DNA from: Bacteroidales bacterium
GTDB taxonomy: Bacteria; Bacteroidota; Bacteroidia; Bacteroidales; P3
Direction: 5' to 3'
Length of the DNA stretch: 5,473 nt
NCBI GenBank assembly: GCA_017632095.1
Contig: JAGBSA010000016.1
Location: 1-5,473, forward strand
Shown here: in pieces, positions 1 to 5,473 of the stretch
Numbering within the stretch: position 1 is the stretch's first letter
Layout of the letters: every line of letters begins with the position of its first letter
Program-made: the position numbers and the translations under genes
Notes under the pieces: generated by a model
Databases searched by the model: none
What the model was told of the DNA's origin: nothing
Seen by the model: only the letters and a program-made list of their open reading frames with translations

Positions 1-282
1 AATAAAGAAGAATAAGATTAAGATATTCGGAAGAAATACGATAACGCCCCCTACTCCACCAATTACACCTTGGACAATCAAGTCATTAAAAAATCCTTGT
101 GGTATATTATTGGCTGCGAAATTGGCAAGCAAGCTGACGCCTTGCTCCATCAATTCCATAGGATAGTTACCTAAGGTAAATGTACAAAAGAATGTAAACC
201 AAATAACAAAAAAGAAAACAACATATCCCAAAATTGGGTGAAGTAGTATCTTGTCTAATCTATCTGTATATCGGTTTGTCAT
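1..282 (-). CDS. feoB: FeoB-type ferrous iron transporter, membrane (Gate) part only; partial at the left edge
   Basis: FeoB is the inner-membrane Fe(II) permease; full-length members carry an N-terminal cytoplasmic G domain and helical spacer before the membrane part. The 94 visible residues match the beginning of the membrane part: a short basic lead (TDRLDKILLHPILGY, residues 6-20), a first membrane helix at about 20-36, the TLGNYPMELM stretch (36-45) and the strongly FeoB-like GVIGGVGGVIVFLPNILIL near residues 72-90. The ATG at 282-280 is the start because the same frame has a TAA at 294-292 and the radical SAM gene ends at 297. The G domain with its G1-G5 motifs is therefore absent from this polypeptide. 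The gap to the upstream gene is 14 bases, like the other gaps here, which argues for an intact gene and not a broken remnant. The rest of the gene lies outside the window, so its full length is unknown. Family identity is firm; iron as the substrate is inferred, since some FeoB relatives are reported to carry manganese. Confidence 0.85.
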   Translation of the reverse strand, partial: MTNRYTDRLDKILLHPILGYVVFFFVIWFTFFCTFTLGNYPMELMEQGVSLLANFAANNIPQGFFNDLIVQGVIGGVGGVIVFLPNILILFFFI

Positions 283-296
283 TCTTGTTTTTTAGT

Positions 297-1064
297 TTAG
301 TAGGTATTGGTTTCTATTCCTAATTGTCTAACTCTTTCTGCGTAGCGTTCCAATTCGGGAATAAGTAGTTTTTCAAGTTCTTTTTCTGGAGTTTCTCTGT
401 CTATTGAGTAAAGCATTACTGAACGTGGTTTTATTTCTTTTACAATCCCCAACCATGCTTCAAACTCTTCTTCACTTGTGTTATCTATTACCTTTCCCTC
501 ATTTTCTCCTCTAAGCAACAATGTTTGAATTATACATTTTCCTCCAAACGCTTTAAGTCTATCGATTATTGTATCAAACTTAGCCGACACCGGTTTATTT
601 ATACGATTATACATTTCCTCGGTACCGCTATCAAGTTTTAATATTGGATTATCGATTTTTTGTAATGCTTCAAAAACGTCTTCTCTAACCAAATTAGTAG
701 AATTGGATAGTATTGTTATTTTTGCTTGTGGGCAATATTGATTGCGGAGCTCTATAACATCGTTCACTATTCCCAATATATCAGGGTGTATTGTTGGTTC
801 GCCATTACCGCTAAATGTTATTGAGTTTATCTTTGCGTTTTCTTGCTCAGAATTGCTTTCTAAACGCATTTTTAGAGCAGCCTTTACATCTTCCCTTTTG
901 TTCAATGGAACATCTACTTTTGTATCTATTTGATTCCATCCACATTCACAGTAAATGCAGTTGAAACTACAATACTTCTTTTCTGTAGGTAAAAGATTCA
1001 CCCCAAGAGATACTCCTAAACGTCTTGAGGATATTGGTCCGAATACAATACTTTCAAATAACAT
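297..1064 (-). CDS. Radical SAM protein, COG0731-type Fe-S oxidoreductase, substrate unknown
   Basis: This is a 255-residue cytoplasmic radical SAM enzyme, expected to hold a [4Fe-4S] cluster and cleave S-adenosylmethionine to a 5'-deoxyadenosyl radical. The cluster motif CX3CX2C is at C32, C36 and C39 (CSFNCIYC), preceded by the family-typical GPISSRRLGVSLGVNLLP (residues 9-26). The SAM-binding GGE-like motif appears as SGNGEPT (85-91). LDSGTEEMYNRINKP (144-158), TLLLRG (181-186) and the C-terminal YSIDRETPE (219-227) are also typical of this group, which is distantly related to the wyosine-forming TYW1 enzymes. There is no recognisable extra C-terminal domain or second full cluster motif; the additional cysteines are C41, C111 and C177. 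The ATG at 1064-1062 leaves a 17-base gap after the MCE gene, with an A-rich leader. The length suits a compact single-domain member. The reaction is not known to me and the context (envelope genes before it, FeoB after it) does not settle it. Confidence 0.85.
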   Translation of the reverse strand: MLFESIVFGPISSRRLGVSLGVNLLPTEKKYCSFNCIYCECGWNQIDTKVDVPLNKREDVKAALKMRLESNSEQENAKINSITFSGNGEPTIHPDILGIVNDVIELRNQYCPQAKITILSNSTNLVREDVFEALQKIDNPILKLDSGTEEMYNRINKPVSAKFDTIIDRLKAFGGKCIIQTLLLRGENEGKVIDNTSEEEFEAWLGIVKEIKPRSVMLYSIDRETPEKELEKLLIPELERYAERVRQLGIETNTY

Positions 1065-1081
1065 ATTTTTGAATCTTGATT

Positions 1082-2002
1082 TTAGAATACCGAAACGTTG
1101 ATATATTTTTTTGGATTAGCCTTTATGTCTTCTATAAGGTCATTTAACTTCTTGGCACTTTCGTCAAGGTTTTTGTATAGTCCCTCATCATTTATTAGCA
1201 ATCCTATATTACCTTTACCTTTTTCAATAACACCAAGTACAGTATTCAATCGCTCTATGGTTTCTGCTGTCTGGTTAAGCGTTTGTCCTATTCCTGCTTG
1301 TGCAACTGTATCGGTGATTTGTTCTATCTTTCCTATTATATTTGTAAGTTCTTCGTTATTGTTTTTCAAATTTGAGGTTATACTCTCGGTATTTGAAATT
1401 ATCTTGCTGATTTTCGATTTTTCAGCAGCCATCAATCCATCAAATTGGTTGGAGATTGAGTTTAGTCTTTCGCTTGTTTGTTCTAAATTGGCGAAGGTTT
1501 TTTGCAAATTATTCTGAGTTTGATAGTTTAAGATGTTTCTTGTTGCATATAATATGCTATCAAGGTTTTCTGCCATTGGAGAGATGCTTGAAGATAGCTT
1601 TTCCAACATTCCAAGTTCTACTTTACCAATTAAGGTATCTTTACTTGTCAAATATTCATCGCTGTCTCCTATTTCTATTTTCAAAGCCTTGCTTCCAAGT
1701 ATATCGGCACTAAAGAAGATAAGTTCGGTGTCTTTTGTCATTTTTATCTTGCTGTCAATCGACAATGTAAGAAGAAACTTCTCTGCCCTGTCTCCAATTG
1801 GCTCGATTTTCTTTACATATCCCACTTTCATGCCATTAAGATAAATGTAGCTACTTTCAACCATTCCGCTGACATCATCATAATAAGCATAATAGGTTGT
1901 TGCTTTATTGAACACATCTATTCCTTTTAGGAACTTAATTCCAAAAAACAATAGTATCAATATACCAAATCCGACTAACCCGACTTTGATTTCTGTTTTC
2001 AT
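1082..2002 (-). CDS. MCE/MlaD family lipid-transport protein, inner-membrane anchored
   Basis: MCE-domain proteins form hexameric rings that bind lipids and shuttle phospholipids across the periplasm, usually with an MlaE-type permease and MlaF-type ATPase. This 306-residue protein has one N-terminal membrane helix (about residues 8-24) followed by a single MCE domain (about 36-113), which includes YYDDVSGMVESSYIYLNGMKVGYV-like sequence over residues 40-63 and a LGSKALKIEIGD strand (102-113). The remainder (about 135-295) is a long, Gln/Asn/Glu-rich helical region with heptad-like spacing, probably a coiled coil or tunnel-forming helix. The C-terminal tail (GLLINDEGLYKNLDES, then EDIKANPKKYINVSVF) is characteristic of Bacteroidota MCE proteins. 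The ATG at 2002-2000 follows the amidase stop by 14 bases, with a purine-rich AAAGAG just before it. No permease or ATPase gene is present in the window, so its partners must be encoded elsewhere. It could equally be named MlaD-like; the exact pathway is inferred. Confidence 0.9.
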   Translation of the reverse strand: MKTEIKVGLVGFGILILLFFGIKFLKGIDVFNKATTYYAYYDDVSGMVESSYIYLNGMKVGYVKKIEPIGDRAEKFLLTLSIDSKIKMTKDTELIFFSADILGSKALKIEIGDSDEYLTSKDTLIGKVELGMLEKLSSSISPMAENLDSILYATRNILNYQTQNNLQKTFANLEQTSERLNSISNQFDGLMAAEKSKISKIISNTESITSNLKNNNEELTNIIGKIEQITDTVAQAGIGQTLNQTAETIERLNTVLGVIEKGKGNIGLLINDEGLYKNLDESAKKLNDLIEDIKANPKKYINVSVF

Positions 2003-2016
2003 CTCTTTGTTCTGTG

Positions 2017-3264
2017 TTAATTCTTCTTTGACTCAAATTCCCGAGCTTGCTCAAAACTGATGCGCTTTCCATTATGGAAAACAACAACGAAAGCATCTTT
2101 ATGGCCCAATCCTCTAACCTTTTGCACATAATTTGAAGCCTCTTTCTGAGTTGCAAATAAGCCTGCACAATATTTCCAATAACCATCAAATTCATAAAGC
2201 CATACATCTTCCAAACCAGAAAAACGTGCATCAGAAGTTGAAACCTTTGTTTTCATTGAGGCGAATTGCACTCTATAAATAAGTTCGCTACCACTTGTTT
2301 GAGCATTCATAACAGAATCTCTTTGTTGCTGAGCTGCTCTTTCAAGATTTTCTTTCTTGATACGCTCTTCCTCTTTGGCTTTTGCTAATTTTTCTGCCTC
2401 CTCTATTTGTTGCTGTTTATCCAATACATCTTTCGGGATAAGAGATGCAACAGATGGTATAGCAATCTTTACATTGTCTTTATGCATTTTATATTCGCAT
2501 ATAGCACGGAAAATAGACGCGGCAATCTCATACTGTCCTATTTCAGACATTAGGTATTTCTCTTCTTCCTTATTTGAAATAAAGCCTATCTCTACAAGAA
2601 CCGATGGCATAGCTGACTTTAACAACACAACAAAATTTGCTTGTTTTACTCCCCTATTTGAAACAGGAGTATTGACTGTAAGTTGCTTTTGAACCTTATC
2701 GGCAAACCACAAACTACCTTCCATATACGCATTTTGATAAAGGGAAAACAAAATATCGTTTTCGGGAGCATTTGGATCAAATCCATCATAGTTCTCTTCA
2801 TAATTTGCTTCCGATAAGATATCCTTGTTTTCTTTTTTTGCCACTTCAAGATTCTGTGCGGCCTTCGTAAGTCCCAAAGCAAAGGTTTCGCTACCTTTCG
2901 GATTCTTATTTGCAGAACTGTTACAGTGTATTGAAATAAACAAATCAGCACTTATTTTGTTTGCAATCTGACTTCGTTTATATAGTTCAACATCTTTGTC
3001 TATCACCCTAGTATAGTAAACCTCTACATCCTTAAGATGTTCGGTTATCATCTTTCCTAATTTCAAACTCACTGCTAAGGTAATATCCTTCTCCTTAGAT
3101 AAAAGTCCAACGGCACCAGGTTTATCTCCACCATGCCCAGCATCAATAACAAGCTTGTCAAACTTATTTTGTGTATTGGCTTGTTGTGCCATTGTAGCAT
3201 AAATACCGCCACATAAACACAGCAACAGAAAAAAAACAGATATAAAGCTTGTTTGTTTCACCAT
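2017..3264 (-). CDS. N-acetylmuramoyl-L-alanine amidase (Amidase_3/AmiC-like) with C-terminal SPOR-like domain
   Basis: This zinc amidase should cut the bond between N-acetylmuramic acid and L-alanine in peptidoglycan, in the periplasm, as in septum splitting or wall remodelling. Of 415 residues, 1-26 form a Sec signal peptide with likely cleavage after ATMA. The Amidase_3 domain covers about 37-256: DAGHGG supplies zinc ligand H44, the KEKD motif E58, SIHCNSS H113, and VEIGF the catalytic E225. Residues around 155-190 form an insertion (ENYDGFDPNAPENDIL and following), the place where regulatory helices sit in AmiB/AmiC-type enzymes. A charged, coiled-coil-like linker (about 282-318) joins a C-terminal SPOR-like module (about 328-400, starting YRVQFASM), which in other proteins binds denuded glycan strands at the septum. 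The start at 3264 has an AGGA four bases upstream. It heads the probable operon and is divergent from lptD. Catalytic residues are complete, so it is probably active. Confidence 0.93.
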   Translation of the reverse strand: MVKQTSFISVFFLLLCLCGGIYATMAQQANTQNKFDKLVIDAGHGGDKPGAVGLLSKEKDITLAVSLKLGKMITEHLKDVEVYYTRVIDKDVELYKRSQIANKISADLFISIHCNSSANKNPKGSETFALGLTKAAQNLEVAKKENKDILSEANYEENYDGFDPNAPENDILFSLYQNAYMEGSLWFADKVQKQLTVNTPVSNRGVKQANFVVLLKSAMPSVLVEIGFISNKEEEKYLMSEIGQYEIAASIFRAICEYKMHKDNVKIAIPSVASLIPKDVLDKQQQIEEAEKLAKAKEEERIKKENLERAAQQQRDSVMNAQTSGSELIYRVQFASMKTKVSTSDARFSGLEDVWLYEFDGYWKYCAGLFATQKEASNYVQKVRGLGHKDAFVVVFHNGKRISFEQAREFESKKN

Positions 3265-3268
3265 TAAA

Positions 3269-3272
3269 TCCT
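3269..3272 (-). promoter_or_regulatory. Possible Shine-Dalgarno AGGA for the amidase gene
   Basis: On the minus strand the sequence reads GTAGGATTTAATG, placing AGGA four bases before the initiator ATG. It supports the start at 3264, but the spacing is tight and Bacteroidota often initiate without a Shine-Dalgarno element, so it may be coincidental. Confidence 0.35.
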
Positions 3273-3291
3273 ACAATTATCTAAAAAATAT

Positions 3292-3299
3292 TACATTTG
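3292..3299 (+). promoter_or_regulatory. lptD: Candidate -7 box TACATTTG for lptD
   Basis: TACATTTG fits the Bacteroidota TANNTTTG consensus exactly and lies 40 bases before the TTG start of lptD, implying transcription starting near 3306 and a leader of roughly 34 bases. No TTTG is present at the expected -33 position (about 3268-3273). In such an AT-rich stretch a chance match is possible. Confidence 0.4.
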
Positions 3300-3304
3300 C
3301 AAAT
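3295..3304. repeat. Perfect 10-base palindrome ATTTGCAAAT
   Basis: ATTTGCAAAT reads the same on both strands. It overlaps the last five bases of the plus-strand -7 box and sits at the inferred start points of both transcripts, a plausible place for a dimeric regulator. Its short length and AT-rich setting mean it could be chance. Confidence 0.35.
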
Positions 3305-3310
3305 CGGTTA

Positions 3311-3318
3311 CAAAGGTA
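3311..3318 (-). promoter_or_regulatory. Candidate -7 box TACCTTTG for the amidase operon
   Basis: On the minus strand these bases read TACCTTTG, an exact match to TANNTTTG. It lies about 47 bases upstream of the amidase ATG and implies a start near 3304. The expected -33 region is T-rich (a run of six T at 3336-3331) but has no TTTG. Confidence 0.45.
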
Positions 3319-3339
3319 CAAATTAAAATTAAAAAACGA

Positions 3340-5473
3340 TTGATTAAGTCAAACTATATACATATATTTTTATCTTTTATACTTGGGCTACTGCATCTTA
3401 GCTCAATTAACGCAAATGCCCAAGATAGTCTTTTTGCTAAAAAAAATGACTCTTTGGAGTTCAAAAAAGCAAAAAAAGGCTCTTCTTTGGACGCAAGAGT
3501 ATTCTACAAATCGGCAGATTCTCTTACTTTTTTTCTAGATAAAAAGGATATTTTGCTCTATAACGAAGCAAAAGTGGACTATGAGAAAATGCACCTTGAG
3601 TCTGGATTCATGACTGTTAATTTTGACACAAAGACACTTTTTGCCGAGGGAATTGACGACTCAATTGGAACAAGGGTGCAAAATCCTATATTCAAAGAAG
3701 GTACTGAGGAATACAAATCAAAAGAACTTAAATACAATTTTGACACAAAACGAGGGCTAATTAGCAATGTCTTCACCAAAGAAAGCGATGGATACCTGCA
3801 CGGAGAGAAAGTAAAAAAGGAAGATGAGAAAACTATGTACATATCTTCAGGAATGTTCACCACATGTGACAACGAAGAACACCCTCATTTCGGAATTAGT
3901 TTCTCCAAAGCAAAAGCTATAACGGACGATAAAATCGTTACAGGACCTGCTTGGTTTTCTCTTATGGAAATTCCTCTTCCTGTAGGCATACCTTTTGCAT
4001 ATTTTCCTTTCACCGATGGCAAAAAATCAGGCTTTCTTATGCCTTCATACGGAAATGCGGCAAACAGAGGCTACTATCTTCGCAACATAGGTTGGTATTT
4101 TGCCATAAATGACTACATCGATTTGGCCCTTCAAGGGGACATATACACCAATCTTTCGTATGCTTTCAACGTTACGTCAAAATACGTTAAGCGATATAAG
4201 TATAAGGGAAGCATTGAATTTCGTTACGAAAACAACCATACAGGTTTGAAAAACACCCCTTCGTATAGTTCTTCTTCAGATTTCAAATTCAGATGGTCGC
4301 ATACCCAAGATGCAAAATCACATCCCTATCGAACGTTTTCAGCCAACGTAAACTTGGTAAGCAGTAAATTCAACCAATACACTACCAATGTGTCCGACTA
4401 CTTCAACAATACGACCACATCATCTATTGCCTTTTCGACAAAATTAGGCTCAAGCTGGTCTTTCTCTGCTAACCTTGGAGAATCCTATAACATAAATACA
4501 GGCGCAATAAGTATGGATTTACCCTCTGTAAGTTTATCTTCAATCCAATTTTACCCATTCCGCAAGAAAGCAATGAGCGGAAAGCGTAAATGGTACGAAG
4601 ATATATCGATTTCATATCGTGCAAATCTTATGAATACCATTGACACATACGATTCCCTTTTGACCTCGTCGGACTTGATTAAGAATTTCCGCAATGGAAT
4701 CATGCATTCAATTCCAATATCAAGCAATGTTAAGATACTAAAACACCTAAATTGGACAAACTCTATAAACTATACAGAACGCTGGTACACAAACAGCATA
4801 AGCAAAACCTACAATCCAGAGACCGATTTGATAGATAAGGATACCATCTATGGATTTATTGCCAATAGAAACGCAAATTTCACAAGCAGTATCAACACAC
4901 GTCTTTATGGAATGTTCACTTTCAAGAAAGGATTCATAAAAGCAGTTCGTCATGTAATAAATCCTTCTATTTCTTTCAACTATACGCCCGACTTTTCTGA
5001 GCCTTCACTCGGCTTTTACGACTTTTATACCGACAAAGAGGGCAAGCGTGTTTACTATTCAAAAACAGAAAACGGCGTATTCGGTTCCCCTCCGCAAGGA
5101 GCTTCGGGAGTGATAAGTTTTTCTTTGGGGAATAATCTCGAAATGAAAGTTCCAGACAAAAATGATACGGTTGAAGGGATGCGAAAAATCGTTCTATTGG
5201 AGGCATTCAACATAAGCTCGGGATATGATCTGGCAAGAGATTCTGTAAATTGGCAACCGCTTAGGCTAACTGCAAGAACAACGCTTTTCAAAAAGCTTTT
5301 GATAAATTTCTCTGCAGCTTACACACCTTATGTCTTAGATTCAAACGGAGTATTGACCAATCAACTACTTTGGGACAAAGAAAGACGCTTATTCAAGAAG
5401 CAAAACGCACAATGGAACTTGAATATGAGTTGGAATCTCAACTCAAAAGCAGATCATAATCAAACAACAGGCG
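3340..5473 (+). CDS. lptD: LPS assembly outer-membrane protein LptD (OstA/Imp); TTG start; partial at the right edge
   Basis: LptD is the outer-membrane beta-barrel that, with lipoprotein LptE, receives LPS from the periplasmic Lpt bridge and places it in the outer leaflet. 711 codons are visible with no stop; Bacteroidota members are usually longer, so the barrel's C-terminal end is missing. Residues 1-27 form a Sec signal peptide (NYIHIFLSFILGLLHL core, cleavage likely after NANA). An OstA-like beta-jellyroll domain spans about 50-205, including the family-typical FTTCDNEEHPHF with C176. The barrel begins with VGIPFAYFPF (215-224) and SGFLMPSYG (230-238), then GYYLRNIGWYFAINDY (244-259). 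A further LptD signature, VRHVINPSISFNYTPDF, is at 536-552. The frame is open from 3268, but its first ATG is codon 84 (3589), inside the OstA domain. TTG at 3340 is the only common start codon (ATG, GTG or TTG) ahead of the signal peptide, so I choose it. It is transcribed divergently from the amidase operon. Confidence 0.92.
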   Translation, partial: MIKSNYIHIFLSFILGLLHLSSINANAQDSLFAKKNDSLEFKKAKKGSSLDARVFYKSADSLTFFLDKKDILLYNEAKVDYEKMHLESGFMTVNFDTKTLFAEGIDDSIGTRVQNPIFKEGTEEYKSKELKYNFDTKRGLISNVFTKESDGYLHGEKVKKEDEKTMYISSGMFTTCDNEEHPHFGISFSKAKAITDDKIVTGPAWFSLMEIPLPVGIPFAYFPFTDGKKSGFLMPSYGNAANRGYYLRNIGWYFAINDYIDLALQGDIYTNLSYAFNVTSKYVKRYKYKGSIEFRYENNHTGLKNTPSYSSSSDFKFRWSHTQDAKSHPYRTFSANVNLVSSKFNQYTTNVSDYFNNTTTSSIAFSTKLGSSWSFSANLGESYNINTGAISMDLPSVSLSSIQFYPFRKKAMSGKRKWYEDISISYRANLMNTIDTYDSLLTSSDLIKNFRNGIMHSIPISSNVKILKHLNWTNSINYTERWYTNSISKTYNPETDLIDKDTIYGFIANRNANFTSSINTRLYGMFTFKKGFIKAVRHVINPSISFNYTPDFSEPSLGFYDFYTDKEGKRVYYSKTENGVFGSPPQGASGVISFSLGNNLEMKVPDKNDTVEGMRKIVLLEAFNISSGYDLARDSVNWQPLRLTARTTLFKKLLINFSAAYTPYVLDSNGVLTNQLLWDKERRLFKKQNAQWNLNMSWNLNSKADHNQTTG
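3439..3477 (+). repeat. lptD: Cluster of A homopolymer runs in the start of lptD
   Basis: Runs of eight (3439-3446), six (3463-3468) and seven (3471-3477) A residues lie within 39 bases just after the signal-peptide codons. They encode Lys-rich sequence (AKKNDSLEFKKAKKG). The frame is intact as given. Such runs are prone to polymerase slippage, but this genome is AT-rich and Lys-AAA codons explain them without a special role. Confidence 0.6.

Larger units (their letters stand above)
1..3264 (-). other. Probable four-gene operon: amidase, MCE/MlaD protein, radical SAM protein, FeoB membrane part
   Basis: Four genes lie head to tail on the minus strand with gaps of 14 bases (2003-2016), 17 bases (1065-1081) and 14 bases (283-296). 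I see no terminator-like hairpin and no convincing promoter in those gaps, so a single transcript from the divergent region at 3265-3339 is the simplest reading. The first two genes are clear envelope functions; the last two (radical SAM, iron transport) are functionally unlike them. Co-transcription is inferred from spacing and was not measured. Confidence 0.7.
3283..3314 (-). promoter_or_regulatory. Alternative minus-strand promoter: TTTG at -33 and TATTTTTT at -7
   Basis: Reading the minus strand, TTTG at 3314-3311 is followed after 20 bases by TATTTTTT at 3290-3283, which matches TANNTTTG in all but its last base. This has better -33/-7 spacing than the exact box at 3318-3311 but a poorer -7 box, and would start transcription close to 3277, giving a very short leader for the amidase. 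It is offered as a competing reading. Confidence 0.25.
3265..3339. promoter_or_regulatory. Divergent intergenic region between the amidase operon and lptD
   Basis: These 75 bases are the only spacer between two oppositely transcribed units, so they must hold the promoters for both unless transcription enters from outside. The region is very AT-rich and contains one TANNTTTG match per strand plus a 10-base palindrome, listed separately. Bacteroidota housekeeping promoters are known for a -7 TANNTTTG box and a looser -33 TTTG box; I find no good -33 TTTG at the usual distance for either of the two exact -7 matches. Confidence 0.6.

Noticed and set aside
283..296. Terminator or promoter between the radical SAM gene and feoB
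   Set aside because: Only 14 A/T-rich bases, with no inverted repeat and no TANNTTTG box.
742..933. Plus-strand open frame opposite the radical SAM gene
   Set aside because: 63 codons fully inside a well-supported gene with no recognisable motif; antisense shadow.
1098..1844. Open frames on the plus strand opposite the MCE gene (1098-1517, 1456-1713, 1533-1844)
   Set aside because: They overlap a clearly recognised gene, have no family-like motifs, and their hydrophobic Phe/Ser/Leu-rich content is what the antisense of a Lys/Glu/Asn-rich protein gives.
1935..2951. Minus-strand frames 1935-2231 and 2646-2951, and plus-strand frame 2357-2692, overlapping the amidase
   Set aside because: They are out of frame with or antisense to an amidase that has all catalytic residues and a signal peptide; no independent start signal or motif.
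3192..3264. Possible lipoprotein lipobox in the amidase signal peptide (LLLCLCGG)
   Set aside because: Neither cysteine is preceded by the small residues of a lipobox (L-[AST]-[GAS]-C); the ATMA-QQ site fits ordinary signal peptidase I better.
3416..3538. ATG at 3416 (and 3446 in the same frame) as a possible alternative start or small gene
   Set aside because: This frame runs only about 40 codons to a TAG at 3536-3538 and is out of frame with LptD; the LptD frame before it encodes a good signal peptide.
3579..5291. Minus-strand open frames opposite lptD (3579-3872, 4747-4953, 4976-5206, 5055-5291)
   Set aside because: They lie antisense to a continuous LptD coding frame with family motifs throughout; sequence is low-information and start signals are absent.

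Overview
The window looks like chromosomal DNA from a member of the Bacteroidota, most likely of Bacteroidales type. It is AT-rich, has A-rich leaders with little Shine-Dalgarno signal, and carries TANNTTTG-type -7 promoter boxes. All five proteins read as Bacteroidota versions of their families. No tRNA, rRNA, CRISPR array, insertion sequence or phage gene is visible, and no gap between genes exceeds about 75 bases. This is an ordinary envelope-biogenesis locus rather than an accessory island.

Left part (1-3264, all minus strand, read right to left): four closely packed genes separated by only 14, 17 and 14 bases, so probably one operon. In order of transcription they are a periplasmic N-acetylmuramoyl-L-alanine amidase with a C-terminal SPOR-like domain; an inner-membrane-anchored MCE/MlaD-family lipid-transport protein; a radical SAM protein of the COG0731 type with unknown substrate; and the start of a FeoB-type ferrous iron transporter that runs off the left edge. 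The FeoB gene appears to begin directly at the membrane part. Its initiator ATG has an in-frame stop just upstream and the radical SAM gene lies immediately before it, so the usual N-terminal G-protein domain is not encoded here.

Middle (3265-3339): a 75-base divergent intergenic region. It has one TANNTTTG match on each strand, placed so that the two inferred transcription starts nearly coincide, and a perfect 10-base palindrome, ATTTGCAAAT.

Right part (3340-5473, plus strand): lptD, the outer-membrane LPS translocon protein, running off the right edge after 711 codons. Its reading frame has no ATG before codon 84, but a TTG at 3340 is followed at once by a good signal peptide, so translation very probably starts at TTG.

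Taken together, lptD (LPS insertion into the outer membrane), the MCE protein (lipid traffic between membranes) and the amidase (peptidoglycan cleavage) form an envelope-building neighbourhood controlled from one shared intergenic region, with a radical SAM enzyme and an iron transporter downstream. I see no clear evidence of a wholly new system. The points most worth checking are the G-domain-less FeoB, the TTG start of lptD, the single cysteine in the visible LptD, and the interlocked divergent promoters.
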